Part shown: positions 1 through 6,598 of the stretch, one piece after another | Layout: every line of letters starts with the position of its first letter | Numbering within the stretch: position 1 is the first letter of the stretch | Assembly (NCBI GenBank): GCA_902767465.1 | Contig: CACXHM010000150.1 | Location: 1-9,591 of the forward strand | From: an uncultured Bacteroidia bacterium | GTDB lineage: Bacteria > Bacteroidota > Bacteroidia > Bacteroidales > UBA932 | Reading direction: 5' to 3' | Length of the DNA stretch: 9,591 nt | Program-made: the position numbers and the translations under genes | Notes under the pieces: model-generated | Database searches by the model: none | Seen by the model: only the letters and a program-made list of their open reading frames with translations | Told to the model about the DNA's origin: nothing

Positions 1-186
1 CATTTTGTGAAATCCGAGATACTATCCAAAGAGGACGGCGCATTGCTTGCAAGGCTTCAGAATATGCGCCATACAGGCGATTATGATTACTTTATGGATT
101 GGACAAAAGAGGATGTAGAGCCGTATATATCTAAGGTTGAGGCATATAATGAAAAGGTTAAACAACTGATTTATCCTAATGCCTAA
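1..186 (+). CDS. HEPN-domain protein, C-terminal fragment (UPF0332-like)
   Basis: The window opens inside this gene; 61 residues and the TAA stop are visible. The fragment reads ...LLARLQNMRHTGDYDYF and then ...DWTKEDVEPYISKVEAYNEKV. This matches from memory the C-terminal half of small HEPN proteins, which typically carry an R/N..GDYDD-F-DW-eEDV-P signature before a last amphipathic helix. HEPN proteins of this group are usually about 130 residues and sit next to a minimal nucleotidyltransferase (MNT), forming a two-gene RNase toxin / nucleotidyltransferase antidote pair. If so, the partner should lie just left of the window. The N-terminal helices are not visible, so the catalytic RxxxxH-type motif cannot be judged. 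The gene is followed by about 100 nt and a strong terminator, so it is the last gene of its unit. The family call is fairly secure; toxin activity is inferred. Confidence 0.68.
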   Translation, partial: HFVKSEILSKEDGALLARLQNMRHTGDYDYFMDWTKEDVEPYISKVEAYNEKVKQLIYPNA

Positions 187-287
187 TTTTTTACCTATTT
201 TACACCAATCATTATCTAACTATATCTTAAATCATTGAAAATGAATGGCTTGCCAAGGCATTATAGTGCATTGATCTCCCGCACCCT

Positions 288-317
288 AGGACGGCTTGAA
301 TAAGGCCGTCCTTTTTT
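288..317 (+). terminator. Intrinsic terminator after the HEPN gene
   Basis: Eight base pairs, AGGACGGC (288-295) with GCCGTCCT (305-312), enclose a 9-nt loop and run directly into six T residues (312-317). The T-run lies only on the + side, so this ends + strand transcription from the HEPN gene about 100 nt after its stop. On the - strand the stem is followed by TAGGGTGC, so it is not a good terminator for the vWA gene coming from the right. Confidence 0.85.
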
Positions 318-359
318 ATTATGATAGCTTCTCTTTTTAATGGGCATGCGGAAAGCAAA

Positions 360-473
360 TTTGTTCCGGAAATGCCAGCATTTCCGAAACAAACCATGCA
401 ATTTTGGCAAATTGTTCCCGAATTCGCAGTATTCCCGGAACAACTGCTAAAGATTTTGTTCCGGGAATACTGC
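360..473. repeat. Cluster of related inverted repeats with TTGTTCCGGGAAT core
   Basis: Five copies, in alternating orientation, of a core close to TTGTTCCGGGAATACTGC lie between the HEPN terminator and the vWA stop. 360-375 pairs with 378-393 at 15 of 16 positions around a 2-nt centre. 412-423 pairs imperfectly with 431-443. 426-443 pairs perfectly over 18 bp with 456-473 across a 12-nt spacer. The middle arm 426-443 can therefore pair with either its left or its right neighbour, but not both at once. No T-run follows on either strand, so these are not classical terminators. The arrangement resembles REP/BIME-type intergenic palindromes. Possible roles are 3'-end stabilisation of the vWA mRNA, a protein-binding array, or a non-autonomous repeat family. 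Confidence 0.8.
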
Positions 474-483
474 CTTCGGCACT

Positions 484-1959
484 TTAGCGGGGTGTCCTCA
501 GCGACTCTGCTTTTTTCATGAGCTCCAGAAGCTGCTTACGGAAACCGTGGGGGTCGAAACTGAGTGCGTCGCCAACCAGTTCCTGCGCCATGCTGATGCT
601 GGCTTCGCCTTTGTACTCGGAATCCCTCAGGGTCAATCCGTAAGCGGCGAGCCCGGCTGCGAGGTTCAGATTCTCCGATTCCGCCACAGTACAGGGGACG
701 CTCATGCTGAGCGCGCGGCTGTCTTGTCCCAGGACCTTCTTGTACCGCACATTGAATTCTGCAAGTTTCCCTTCTGCCGCGAAGCCTTCGGCGGGGATTA
801 TTTCGTATAGCGCGGTAATGGTCTGTCCCGCACCGATCTCTCCAGCATCTTTCTTGTCGTTCTCGAAGTCCTCGTTGTTCATCACTCTGTTCTCGTAACC
901 GATCAGACGATAACTGTCCACAGTCTCCGGATTGAATCCCACCTGACATTTCGTGTCATTCGCAACGCTGAAGAACCGGCTGCGCTCGTTCACGAATACC
1001 TTCATCATTTCCTCTTCTGAATCAATATAGTTGTATGTGCCGTTGCCGTGGTTTGAAAGACTCTCCATCCTGGAATCCTGGAAGTTCCCCATCCCGAATC
1101 CCATGATGCTGAGGTAGATACCCTTGTCGAGATAGCTCTCCACCATTTCCACGAGCGCATCGGTAGAAGTGACCCCCACGTTGAAATCGCCGTCGGTGCA
1201 CATGATGATGCGGTTGTTCCCTCCTGTTACATAGTGAGCCGTCGCTTCATCGTAGGCCATCTTCATTGCCGCTCCTCCGGCAGTGCCTCCGCTTGCTATC
1301 AGTTTGTTGATGGCCTTTTTGATTATAGACTTATCTTTTACAAGGGTTGATTCCAGTACTTTCTTCACCTCCCCAGAATAGGTGATGATCGCAATGCGGT
1401 CGGAAGGCTTCATGTAGTCAATCATCGAAACCAGACCTTTTTTCAGAAGATCGATTCTGTCATAGCCGTTCATGGAGCCGGAGGTGTCAATCAGGAGTAT
1501 GTAGTTCGCATCGGGAATCTCGCTATCCGCAAGGCTCTTTCCTTTCAGTCCTAGACGCAGGAGCTTGTGACCGGCGCTCCAGGGGCATTCTCCTACTTCA
1601 GCATTGATCGCAACCATTTCCTCTCCGGAAGGTTCAGGATAATCGAAGGTAAAGTAGTTGAGGTATTCTTCAATGCGTACAGCATCCGGTCCGGGAAGGA
1701 GGCCCGCGCGCACGCATCTTCTCATATATGCGTATGTGGCTCCGTCCGCATCAACCGAGAATGTGGACAGAGGCTGCTTGGATGTCTTTACAAAGTCGTT
1801 TTCCTTGGTGGTGGCAAAGTTGTCGCCTGTGGGCTGACCTTCGCCGTCAGCAATTAGTTCCGGCGCGTAGAATCCTGAGCCATAGAATCCGTCTTTGCTG
1901 CATGATACCGTGGCAACTGCTGCAGCCACCGCGATGATGGGTATGATAATCTTTTTCAT
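484..1959 (-). CDS. vWA-domain lipoprotein (YfbK-like, with C-terminal DUF3520-type region)
   Basis: The protein has 491 residues from ATG 1959. I chose this start because it gives a clean lipoprotein signal, MKKIIIPIIA...ATVSC with Cys20 as the lipidated residue; a longer reading to 2037 adds 26 residues in front of the signal. Residues about 65-110 (FSVDADGATYAYMRR...DAVRIEEYLNYFTFDYPEP) are the segment that precedes the vWA fold in YfbK-like proteins. The vWA domain covers about 150-325, with an intact metal site: D158-T-S160-G-S162, a Thr near 226 (SGGTAGG) and D256 in CTDGD. Residues about 335-485 match the DUF3520-type C-terminus (GFNPETVDSYRLIGYENR). It is probably anchored in the envelope, binding a divalent cation and a protein partner; the partner is unknown. 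The gene is divergent from the nigD-like operon and shares its upstream region. Many Bacteroidota relatives, from memory, carry an extra N-terminal beta domain that is absent here. Confidence 0.88.
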   Translation of the reverse strand: MKKIIIPIIAVAAAVATVSCSKDGFYGSGFYAPELIADGEGQPTGDNFATTKENDFVKTSKQPLSTFSVDADGATYAYMRRCVRAGLLPGPDAVRIEEYLNYFTFDYPEPSGEEMVAINAEVGECPWSAGHKLLRLGLKGKSLADSEIPDANYILLIDTSGSMNGYDRIDLLKKGLVSMIDYMKPSDRIAIITYSGEVKKVLESTLVKDKSIIKKAINKLIASGGTAGGAAMKMAYDEATAHYVTGGNNRIIMCTDGDFNVGVTSTDALVEMVESYLDKGIYLSIMGFGMGNFQDSRMESLSNHGNGTYNYIDSEEEMMKVFVNERSRFFSVANDTKCQVGFNPETVDSYRLIGYENRVMNNEDFENDKKDAGEIGAGQTITALYEIIPAEGFAAEGKLAEFNVRYKKVLGQDSRALSMSVPCTVAESENLNLAAGLAAYGLTLRDSEYKGEASISMAQELVGDALSFDPHGFRKQLLELMKKAESLRTPR

Positions 1960-1995
1960 GATGTTACTTTTACCCTTTAAATCCCGATTTTGTGC

Positions 1996-2041
1996 AATCT
2001 TGCATGAAAGCCGGAAAAAAATGATATTTTCGTGCAAGATT
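1996..2041. promoter_or_regulatory. Divergent regulatory region with 14-bp inverted repeat
   Basis: Between the vWA start (1959) and the nigD-like start (2069), AATCTTGCATGAAA (1996-2009) and TTTCGTGCAAGATT (2028-2041) form an inverted repeat matching at 13 of 14 positions around position 2018.5. Each gene therefore sees the same element, TTTCrTGCAAGATT, on its own coding strand, 27 nt upstream of the nigD-like ATG and 36 nt upstream of the vWA ATG. Either this is one symmetric operator or each gene carries the same promoter element. The second reading would fit recognition of both genes by a single sigma factor, perhaps the ECF factor encoded downstream. No clean TAnnTTTG -7 box is visible on either strand, although a TATTTTTTTG run follows on the + strand (2043-2051 and its flank). 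Confidence 0.5.
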
Positions 2042-2068
2042 TATTTTTTTGCGGATTATTATTACGTG

Positions 2069-2743
2069 ATGCACTTGAAAAACATACTGACCGCACTTGC
2101 CATTTCCTGCCTGGCACTGTCTTGCGCCAAAGATGCGATGTACCCGCAGTTCGACGCCGACAATCCCTCCTACGGATGGGTGACGGCAATCGTAAGCATA
2201 AAGCAGTCGCCTGACGATACGGTCTACTTCCAGATCAGCGACAACGAACGGCTTTTCCCTGAAAACTGGCAGGATCGTTTCGAGAAGGTGTGCCGTCTTT
2301 ACTGCCGTCTTTATATTTTCCCGCAGACAGTGGGGTCTTATGGGAAAAAGACCAGAGTAGAGTGGGCGGAAGCTCTGGAGGAGGGCCGATATACTACGGA
2401 TTCGGATGTCTCCGGCTCCGACGGACTGGATATTCTGGACGATTGGATGACAGGGGTGGAAGACGGATTTCTTACGCTTCATTATTCAACCTGGTGGGGG
2501 AATGGAGCCGTGCAGCACAAACTGGCCGTAGTGGCCGGAACAAATGCAGAAGATCCCTATGAACTGCAACTTCGGCATGATGCCTGCGGAGATGCCCGAA
2601 AAGAACAGACGGATGCTCTGATATATTTCGATATCAATGATTTACCTTCGACTGGAGGGGAATATAAGACTTTGACGCTTAAGTGGACGAATTGTGCAGG
2701 GAAGCTTTCTGAAAAGAAGTACTCCTTCAAAAGTCGGGAATGA
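2069..2743 (+). CDS. NigD-like lipoprotein
   Basis: The protein has 224 residues starting MHLKNILTALAISCLALSC, a lipoprotein signal peptide with Cys19 in an L-x-L-S-C box. A GTG codon lies immediately upstream at 2066, and ATG 2069 is preferred. The body matches the NigD-like family of Bacteroidota: an N-terminal beta region with VTAIVSIKQSPDDTVYFQIS (about 38-57) and the characteristic C-terminal segment DDWMTGVEDGFLTLHYSTWWG (about 123-143), followed by V.GTN.EDPYEL.LRHDACGD. Length is normal for the family. The protein should be lipidated and placed in the outer membrane or periplasm; its biochemical activity is not established. It is the first gene of an operon with the ECF sigma factor and the dual-membrane anti-sigma-like protein, overlapping the former. 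In B. thetaiotaomicron a NigD-like protein is, as I recall, linked to vesiculation controlled by such a sigma/anti-sigma pair. Confidence 0.85.
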   Translation: MHLKNILTALAISCLALSCAKDAMYPQFDADNPSYGWVTAIVSIKQSPDDTVYFQISDNERLFPENWQDRFEKVCRLYCRLYIFPQTVGSYGKKTRVEWAEALEEGRYTTDSDVSGSDGLDILDDWMTGVEDGFLTLHYSTWWGNGAVQHKLAVVAGTNAEDPYELQLRHDACGDARKEQTDALIYFDINDLPSTGGEYKTLTLKWTNCAGKLSEKKYSFKSRE

Positions 2744-3293
2744 TCTGAACGAGGCCGGACTGTTGGAGTTGCTCCGCAGCGGGGATCCTGCCGGAATGCG
2801 TCTGTTTTACGAGCGCTATGCAGGATTGCTCACCGCGGTGTGTTCCCGTTATGTGCCGGACACGGCCGATGTGAAGGATATCCTTCAGGATTCGTTCGTT
2901 AAGATTTTCCGAAATGCCGGCCGCTTCGAATACCGGGGAGAGGGGAGCCTGAAAGCATGGGCGTCGAAGATAGTGGTGAACGCCTCTCTTAAAGCCCTGG
3001 CGGCATCGTCGAGGCTGAAGTTTGTGGACGATCTTCCGGATGTCGCTGAAGACGATGAGGACCTGCCCGCGCTTCCGGACATCCCTCCGCAAGTGCTGCA
3101 GTCCATGATCAGGGAACTCCCGGACGGGTACAGGACTGTTTTCAATCTGTATGTGTTTGAAAAGAAGTCGCATAGGGAGATAGCAGGCCTGCTGGGCATC
3201 AAGGAGGATTCGTCGGCATCGCAGTTTTTCAGGGCAAGGGCGCTTCTTGCAAAGAATATTAAACTTTGGATGAAAGAACATGGCAATGAATAG
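2694..3293 (+). CDS. ECF-type RNA polymerase sigma factor
   Basis: The reading frame gives 199 residues from GTG 2694. The sigma-2 region covers about 23-95, with LLELLRSGDPAGMRLFYERY, the core-binding stretch DVKDILQDSFVKIFRNAGRF, and GSLKAWASKIVVNASL, which matches the -10-recognition helix. An acidic linker follows (VDDLPDVAEDDEDLPALPDIP, 111-131). The sigma-4 helix-turn-helix is at about 137-190: RELPDGYRTVFNLYVFEKKSHREIAGLLGI. The start is uncertain. There is no in-frame ATG before the sigma-2 domain; GTG 2694 overlaps the nigD-like gene by 50 nt, and TTG 2763 behind a GAGG would give a shorter N-terminus. The 3' end overlaps the next gene by 14 nt. Such overlaps suggest translational coupling and fixed stoichiometry with the anti-sigma-like partner. 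It is expected to be held inactive by the product of the next gene. Confidence 0.88.
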   Translation: MQGSFLKRSTPSKVGNDLNEAGLLELLRSGDPAGMRLFYERYAGLLTAVCSRYVPDTADVKDILQDSFVKIFRNAGRFEYRGEGSLKAWASKIVVNASLKALAASSRLKFVDDLPDVAEDDEDLPALPDIPPQVLQSMIRELPDGYRTVFNLYVFEKKSHREIAGLLGIKEDSSASQFFRARALLAKNIKLWMKEHGNE

Positions 3294-4560
3294 AAAAGAT
3301 TGGACAGACTCGCTTTCGGAGAGGCTCGAAAACTACTCCGAAACCGAACCGGAAGGACTGTGGGACGCGGTCCAGGCCGGCATGAAACCGCATCGCCGTC
3401 GGGCGATTGCATGGTGGTATTCAGTTGGAGCCCTCGCTCTTGCCGCTTCTGTCGTCATTGCCGTGTTGCTGTGGCCGGTGCGTCCTGCTTCCATCTCACT
3501 CGTCCCGGGAGATGCCGTTGCGCAGGTGCAGCCTTTAGAAGAAATGTCGGAAGAGCCGGTGGAAAAGGCTGAGGAGCCGGAAACGCCTGTTAAGGAAACG
3601 AAGGCTGCACGATTGAAGGCCGATGTGAAGCCGTCCGTACGGCCCGGTGACGGAACCGGGCCGGCTGATGCAGAGCCGGAGATTCCTGATGTGCTGCAGG
3701 AAAGAGCCGATGCAGAACCGGAAGCGGTCAGCACGGAGCCTGAACCGGACGATTCCGTGCCGGAGACAGCGGTGGCTGTCGATACTTCCCGCGAGCAAAT
3801 TGCCCCTGTTTTGCCGGCGGAACCTAAAAAAACTGAGAGCCGTCAGCAAATTACCCCCGTTCTGAAGACGAAAAAGCCCTTACGCCTTCAGGCAGGCTTT
3901 TCGGCCACCGGCCTTATGGCCCAGAACATTTCTTCGGTAAGTTCCGGATATGGGATTCAGGGCATCCCAGGTACCAAATCATCCTCCCCTTCGACCGCCG
4001 GGTCTGCAGACATTTCGATGCTGAGCCGTAACAAGGCCAGCACCACCACAAGCACATATTCCCAGTCCGCACGGCTTGCTATTGGACTGATATTAGGCTT
4101 TCAAAATGGCTGGGGGCTGGAGACCGGTATCGTTTCAACCACATTGCGTTCCGAGTCCTCTACCACATCGGGCAGATCCGAATCATTCACTGAGCGGAGA
4201 ATGAACTACGTGGGCATTCCTTTGTATCTCCATTGGAATGCCCTGAGCTGGAAGATCTTCGATATCTATTTCTGCTGCGGGCCCATGTACGAGACCTGCG
4301 TCGGAACAGCAACCAGAACCGATCAGTTCCTGGACGGTTCACGTACTGGCAATGGATTTGACAGATTCCCGATCGTGGACAGGCGTTGGTCGCTTAATGC
4401 CGGCGCCGGGCTGCAGATCCGTCTTTCCGGCAGCAGTGCACTTTTCGCCCAGCCGGGATTCTCATGGCATTTCCGCGGTACGGCGGACGTGGACAACTAT
4501 TATAGCGAACATCCTGCATCTCTGGGGGTAACCTTCGGATACAGGATGTCGTTGCTATAG
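3280..4560 (+). CDS. Dual-membrane-spanning anti-sigma-like / outer-membrane beta-barrel fusion protein (Dma-like)
   Basis: The protein has 426 residues. Residues 1-40 form a short charged helix (WTDSLSERLENYSETEPEGLWDAVQAGM) of the kind found at the cytoplasmic end of Bacteroidota anti-sigma proteins. No zinc-binding HxxxCxxC motif is present. One hydrophobic helix lies at about 44-66 (WWYSVGALALAASVVIAVLLW), followed by a Glu/Pro/Ala-rich linker (about 70-200) with a small internal repeat (REQIAPVL 171-178, RQQITPVL 188-195). The C-terminal 225 residues are amphipathic strands with the PorT/OMP-b-barrel signature YVGIPLYLHW (310-319) and a terminal strand LGVTFGYRMSLL. A 130-residue extended linker could cross the periplasm, so one chain would join cytoplasm, inner membrane and outer membrane. 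This is the layout of the Dma family of B. thetaiotaomicron. The gene overlaps its sigma factor by 14 nt. The assignment rests on architecture and synteny rather than close sequence identity. Confidence 0.8.
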   Translation: MAMNRKDWTDSLSERLENYSETEPEGLWDAVQAGMKPHRRRAIAWWYSVGALALAASVVIAVLLWPVRPASISLVPGDAVAQVQPLEEMSEEPVEKAEEPETPVKETKAARLKADVKPSVRPGDGTGPADAEPEIPDVLQERADAEPEAVSTEPEPDDSVPETAVAVDTSREQIAPVLPAEPKKTESRQQITPVLKTKKPLRLQAGFSATGLMAQNISSVSSGYGIQGIPGTKSSSPSTAGSADISMLSRNKASTTTSTYSQSARLAIGLILGFQNGWGLETGIVSTTLRSESSTTSGRSESFTERRMNYVGIPLYLHWNALSWKIFDIYFCCGPMYETCVGTATRTDQFLDGSRTGNGFDRFPIVDRRWSLNAGAGLQIRLSGSSALFAQPGFSWHFRGTADVDNYYSEHPASLGVTFGYRMSLL

Positions 4561-4572
4561 GTCTAAGTGTGA

Positions 4573-6537
4573 TTATTCCAGCACCAGTACGAAGCCTCCG
4601 CCGGGGGCAAGATGGACGGAGAGAGGATTATTCAGCGGGATGCTTTCACGCTTATAATCGCAAGCCGCTCTGTCGGCATTGATGCCGTCGCGCCAAAGTT
4701 CTGCACTTGTCGCTGCCGTTGCGGCTATTTCGGAAGGAAGGGTGATGGAAATATCCCGTGCTTCCCAGTTGGTCAATCCTCCTATATACCATTTTGATCC
4801 GCTGCGCCGGGCAATCACCACATACTCTCCAATTTGTCCGTCAAGAGCAATGGTCTCATCCCATACGGTTGGAACAGAGGCAATGAAACGTGTGCACTCG
4901 GGTTCTTTCAAATAGTTGGAAGGGGAGTCGCAGAGCATCGTAAACGGGGCATCAAACACAATATATTCGGCGAGTTGATGGCATCTTGTACCCTGGCTTA
5001 CAGGTTCGGAATTAACCGGTCTGTAATTATCTTTTTTAGCATTTCGCATCGCTCCCTGGGTATAGTCTGCCGGTCCTGCAACATAGCGGGTGAAAGGAAT
5101 GGTTACGTCGTATGTGACGATGTCGAAGTCCTTCGACCATTTGAGCTGTTCAAGTCCGTTCACTCCCTCGAAATTCAAGACATTGGGCCAGGTTCTGGTG
5201 AGGCCTGCCGGTTTGTAAACTCCGTGAAAATCAACTATCTGGTGGTATTTAGCAGCGGTTTTTGCCGCTTTCTCGCAGAAGGCTACCATATCCTGGTCAT
5301 CGCGGTTGAGAAAATCTATTTTCCATCCTGCTATCCCCATTTTGGAGTAATGGCTGCAGATGGTTTCCATATCCCTGTTGAATGCCCAGTATCCGGCCCA
5401 GAGGATCAGTCCGACCCCCTTCGAAATAGCATAAGACGACAGCTCTCCGAGATCCAGTTCAGGTACCACCTGGAAGAGGTCGGCTTTCTTGTTCACCGCC
5501 CAGCCTTCGTCGAGGATCACATACTCAATGCCATGTGATGCTGCAAAGTCAATGTAGTATTTGTATGTGTCGTTGTTGATGCCGGCGCGGAAATCTACTC
5601 CGTACAGGTTCCAGTCGTTCCACCAGTCCCAGGCCACCTTGCCGGGTCGCACCCACGAAAAATCGCCTTCGGCGGGTTTTGCCAGCTTCCAGACAAGATC
5701 GCTTTCGGCGAGATTGCGGGCATGCTCCGCTACCGCCACGACCCTCCATGGCAGAGCCTCGGCGGCAGAGCCTTTATATATGAAAGGTTCTCTTGTCTTA
5801 ACCTTGCCTTGCAGCATGTTGTGTCCGCCCTGTATGACATCTTTAGGATATGGGGCATACACTCCTTGCAGGGTGGTCCCTCCGTCGGGGATGTTCAGGT
5901 ACATTCCGGGATAGTTAAGAAGGTCCGCTTCGGTAAAGCAGAGTTTTACTCCGCCGGGCCCGTCAACCGTAAGAGGAAGGAAGGCAAGCCGGGAAGCATC
6001 CCAGCTGCTGGCTGAGAAATGCATGTAATCATTTTCGAAAGAATTGTCGAACTGCTTTTCGAACGTCCCTTTTCCACGCACATATGGCACCCACATGGGC
6101 CAGTCGCCTGCAAGGCTGAACTGTGCGGTTTCCGACGCGATGGTCACCGCCTTGTGAGTAATGAAGCGGTATGCCACGCCGTCGTCATAGGCTCGGAAGA
6201 CAATGTCGAAATCTTTCGTGCAGAGTTTAAGCTCGTTGAAACTGTCGTGGACAGTTGCGCGTTTGAAGTTTTGAGTTGGAATAGTCTGGGAAACGCTGCG
6301 ACGCTGCGCCTTGCGTATGGCAGTCTTCCCGCCGTAAATGGTCCCGTCAGCAAGAGTAAGGGCTATTTCGGATGGTTTAATCAAACTTACACCATTGCGG
6401 GACAGCGTCCAGCAGACACTGTTGCCGGTGCTTATTCCGAGTGTTATACAGCCGTCAGGGGATTTCAGTTCATAACTTTTAGCCGTCAACGGCAGTATGA
6501 AGCATAAAAATACAAGTGAGTAAATGATTCTTTTCAT
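4573..6537 (-). CDS. Secreted glycoside hydrolase family 97 (probable retaining alpha-glycosidase)
   Basis: The protein has 654 residues from ATG 6537; three extra residues would be added by an in-frame start at 6546. The signal peptide is MKRIIYSLVFLCFILPLTA. Domain order fits GH97: an N-terminal beta-super-sandwich (about 20-290), a TIM-barrel (about 295-560) and a C-terminal beta-domain (about 565-654). Signature stretches are WDWWNDWNLYGVDF (303-316), YVILDEGWA (339-347), GIAGWKIDFLNRDDQD (401-416) and PNVLNFEGVNGLEQ (451-464). An Asp is present at the KID408F position, where retaining members (alpha-galactosidase type) carry the nucleophile, and E457 is the likely acid/base. Inverting SusB-type alpha-glucosidases lack that Asp, so the retaining branch is favoured. 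The substrate remains open. It runs convergent to the sigma operon, 12 nt away, with no terminator visible between them. Confidence 0.93.
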   Translation of the reverse strand: MKRIIYSLVFLCFILPLTAKSYELKSPDGCITLGISTGNSVCWTLSRNGVSLIKPSEIALTLADGTIYGGKTAIRKAQRRSVSQTIPTQNFKRATVHDSFNELKLCTKDFDIVFRAYDDGVAYRFITHKAVTIASETAQFSLAGDWPMWVPYVRGKGTFEKQFDNSFENDYMHFSASSWDASRLAFLPLTVDGPGGVKLCFTEADLLNYPGMYLNIPDGGTTLQGVYAPYPKDVIQGGHNMLQGKVKTREPFIYKGSAAEALPWRVVAVAEHARNLAESDLVWKLAKPAEGDFSWVRPGKVAWDWWNDWNLYGVDFRAGINNDTYKYYIDFAASHGIEYVILDEGWAVNKKADLFQVVPELDLGELSSYAISKGVGLILWAGYWAFNRDMETICSHYSKMGIAGWKIDFLNRDDQDMVAFCEKAAKTAAKYHQIVDFHGVYKPAGLTRTWPNVLNFEGVNGLEQLKWSKDFDIVTYDVTIPFTRYVAGPADYTQGAMRNAKKDNYRPVNSEPVSQGTRCHQLAEYIVFDAPFTMLCDSPSNYLKEPECTRFIASVPTVWDETIALDGQIGEYVVIARRSGSKWYIGGLTNWEARDISITLPSEIAATAATSAELWRDGINADRAACDYKRESIPLNNPLSVHLAPGGGFVLVLE

Positions 6538-6542
6538 AACAA

Positions 6543-6572
6543 ACAAATATAGCTAAAACTATAATTGGTTCA
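6543..6572 (-). promoter_or_regulatory. Bacteroidota-type promoter for the GH97 gene
   Basis: Read on the - strand, TTG (6572-6570), 19 nt of spacer, then TATATTTG (6550-6543) fits the -33 / TAnnTTTG -7 arrangement of the primary sigma factor in this phylum. The -7 box ends only 5 nt before the ATG at 6537, so transcription would begin at or very near the start codon. This implies a leaderless or nearly leaderless mRNA. Confidence 0.6.
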
Positions 6573-6598
6573 AGCATGGGATTAATCGCTTTTTTTAA

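Noticed and set aside
187..290. Possible tRNA or small RNA before the first terminator
   Set aside because: I could not form a cloverleaf or find a T-loop consensus. Only a small interrupted hairpin (AATG/CATT, CTTG/CAAG near 243-261) is present.
426..473. The 18-bp perfect hairpin as a terminator for the vWA gene
   Set aside because: On the - strand it is followed by GAATTCGGGAAC with no T-run, so it is listed as a repeat instead.
321..521. Short open frames on both strands over the repeat cluster (321-521 + and 261-443 -)
   Set aside because: They run through the inverted repeats and the terminator, and their products are low-complexity translations of the palindromes.
1960..2037. N-terminal extension of the vWA protein by 26 residues
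   Set aside because: It would put a charged segment before a complete lipoprotein signal peptide and would run through the inverted repeat. The ATG at 1959 is the natural start.
1970..2482. Minus-strand open frame of 170 codons across the nigD-like gene start
   Set aside because: It covers the divergent promoter region and the signal-peptide end of a recognised lipoprotein, and has no domain signal.
4834..5538. Plus-strand open frame of 234 codons antisense to the GH97 gene
   Set aside because: It overlaps the catalytic barrel coding region of a clear GH97 enzyme, and the translation has no family resemblance.
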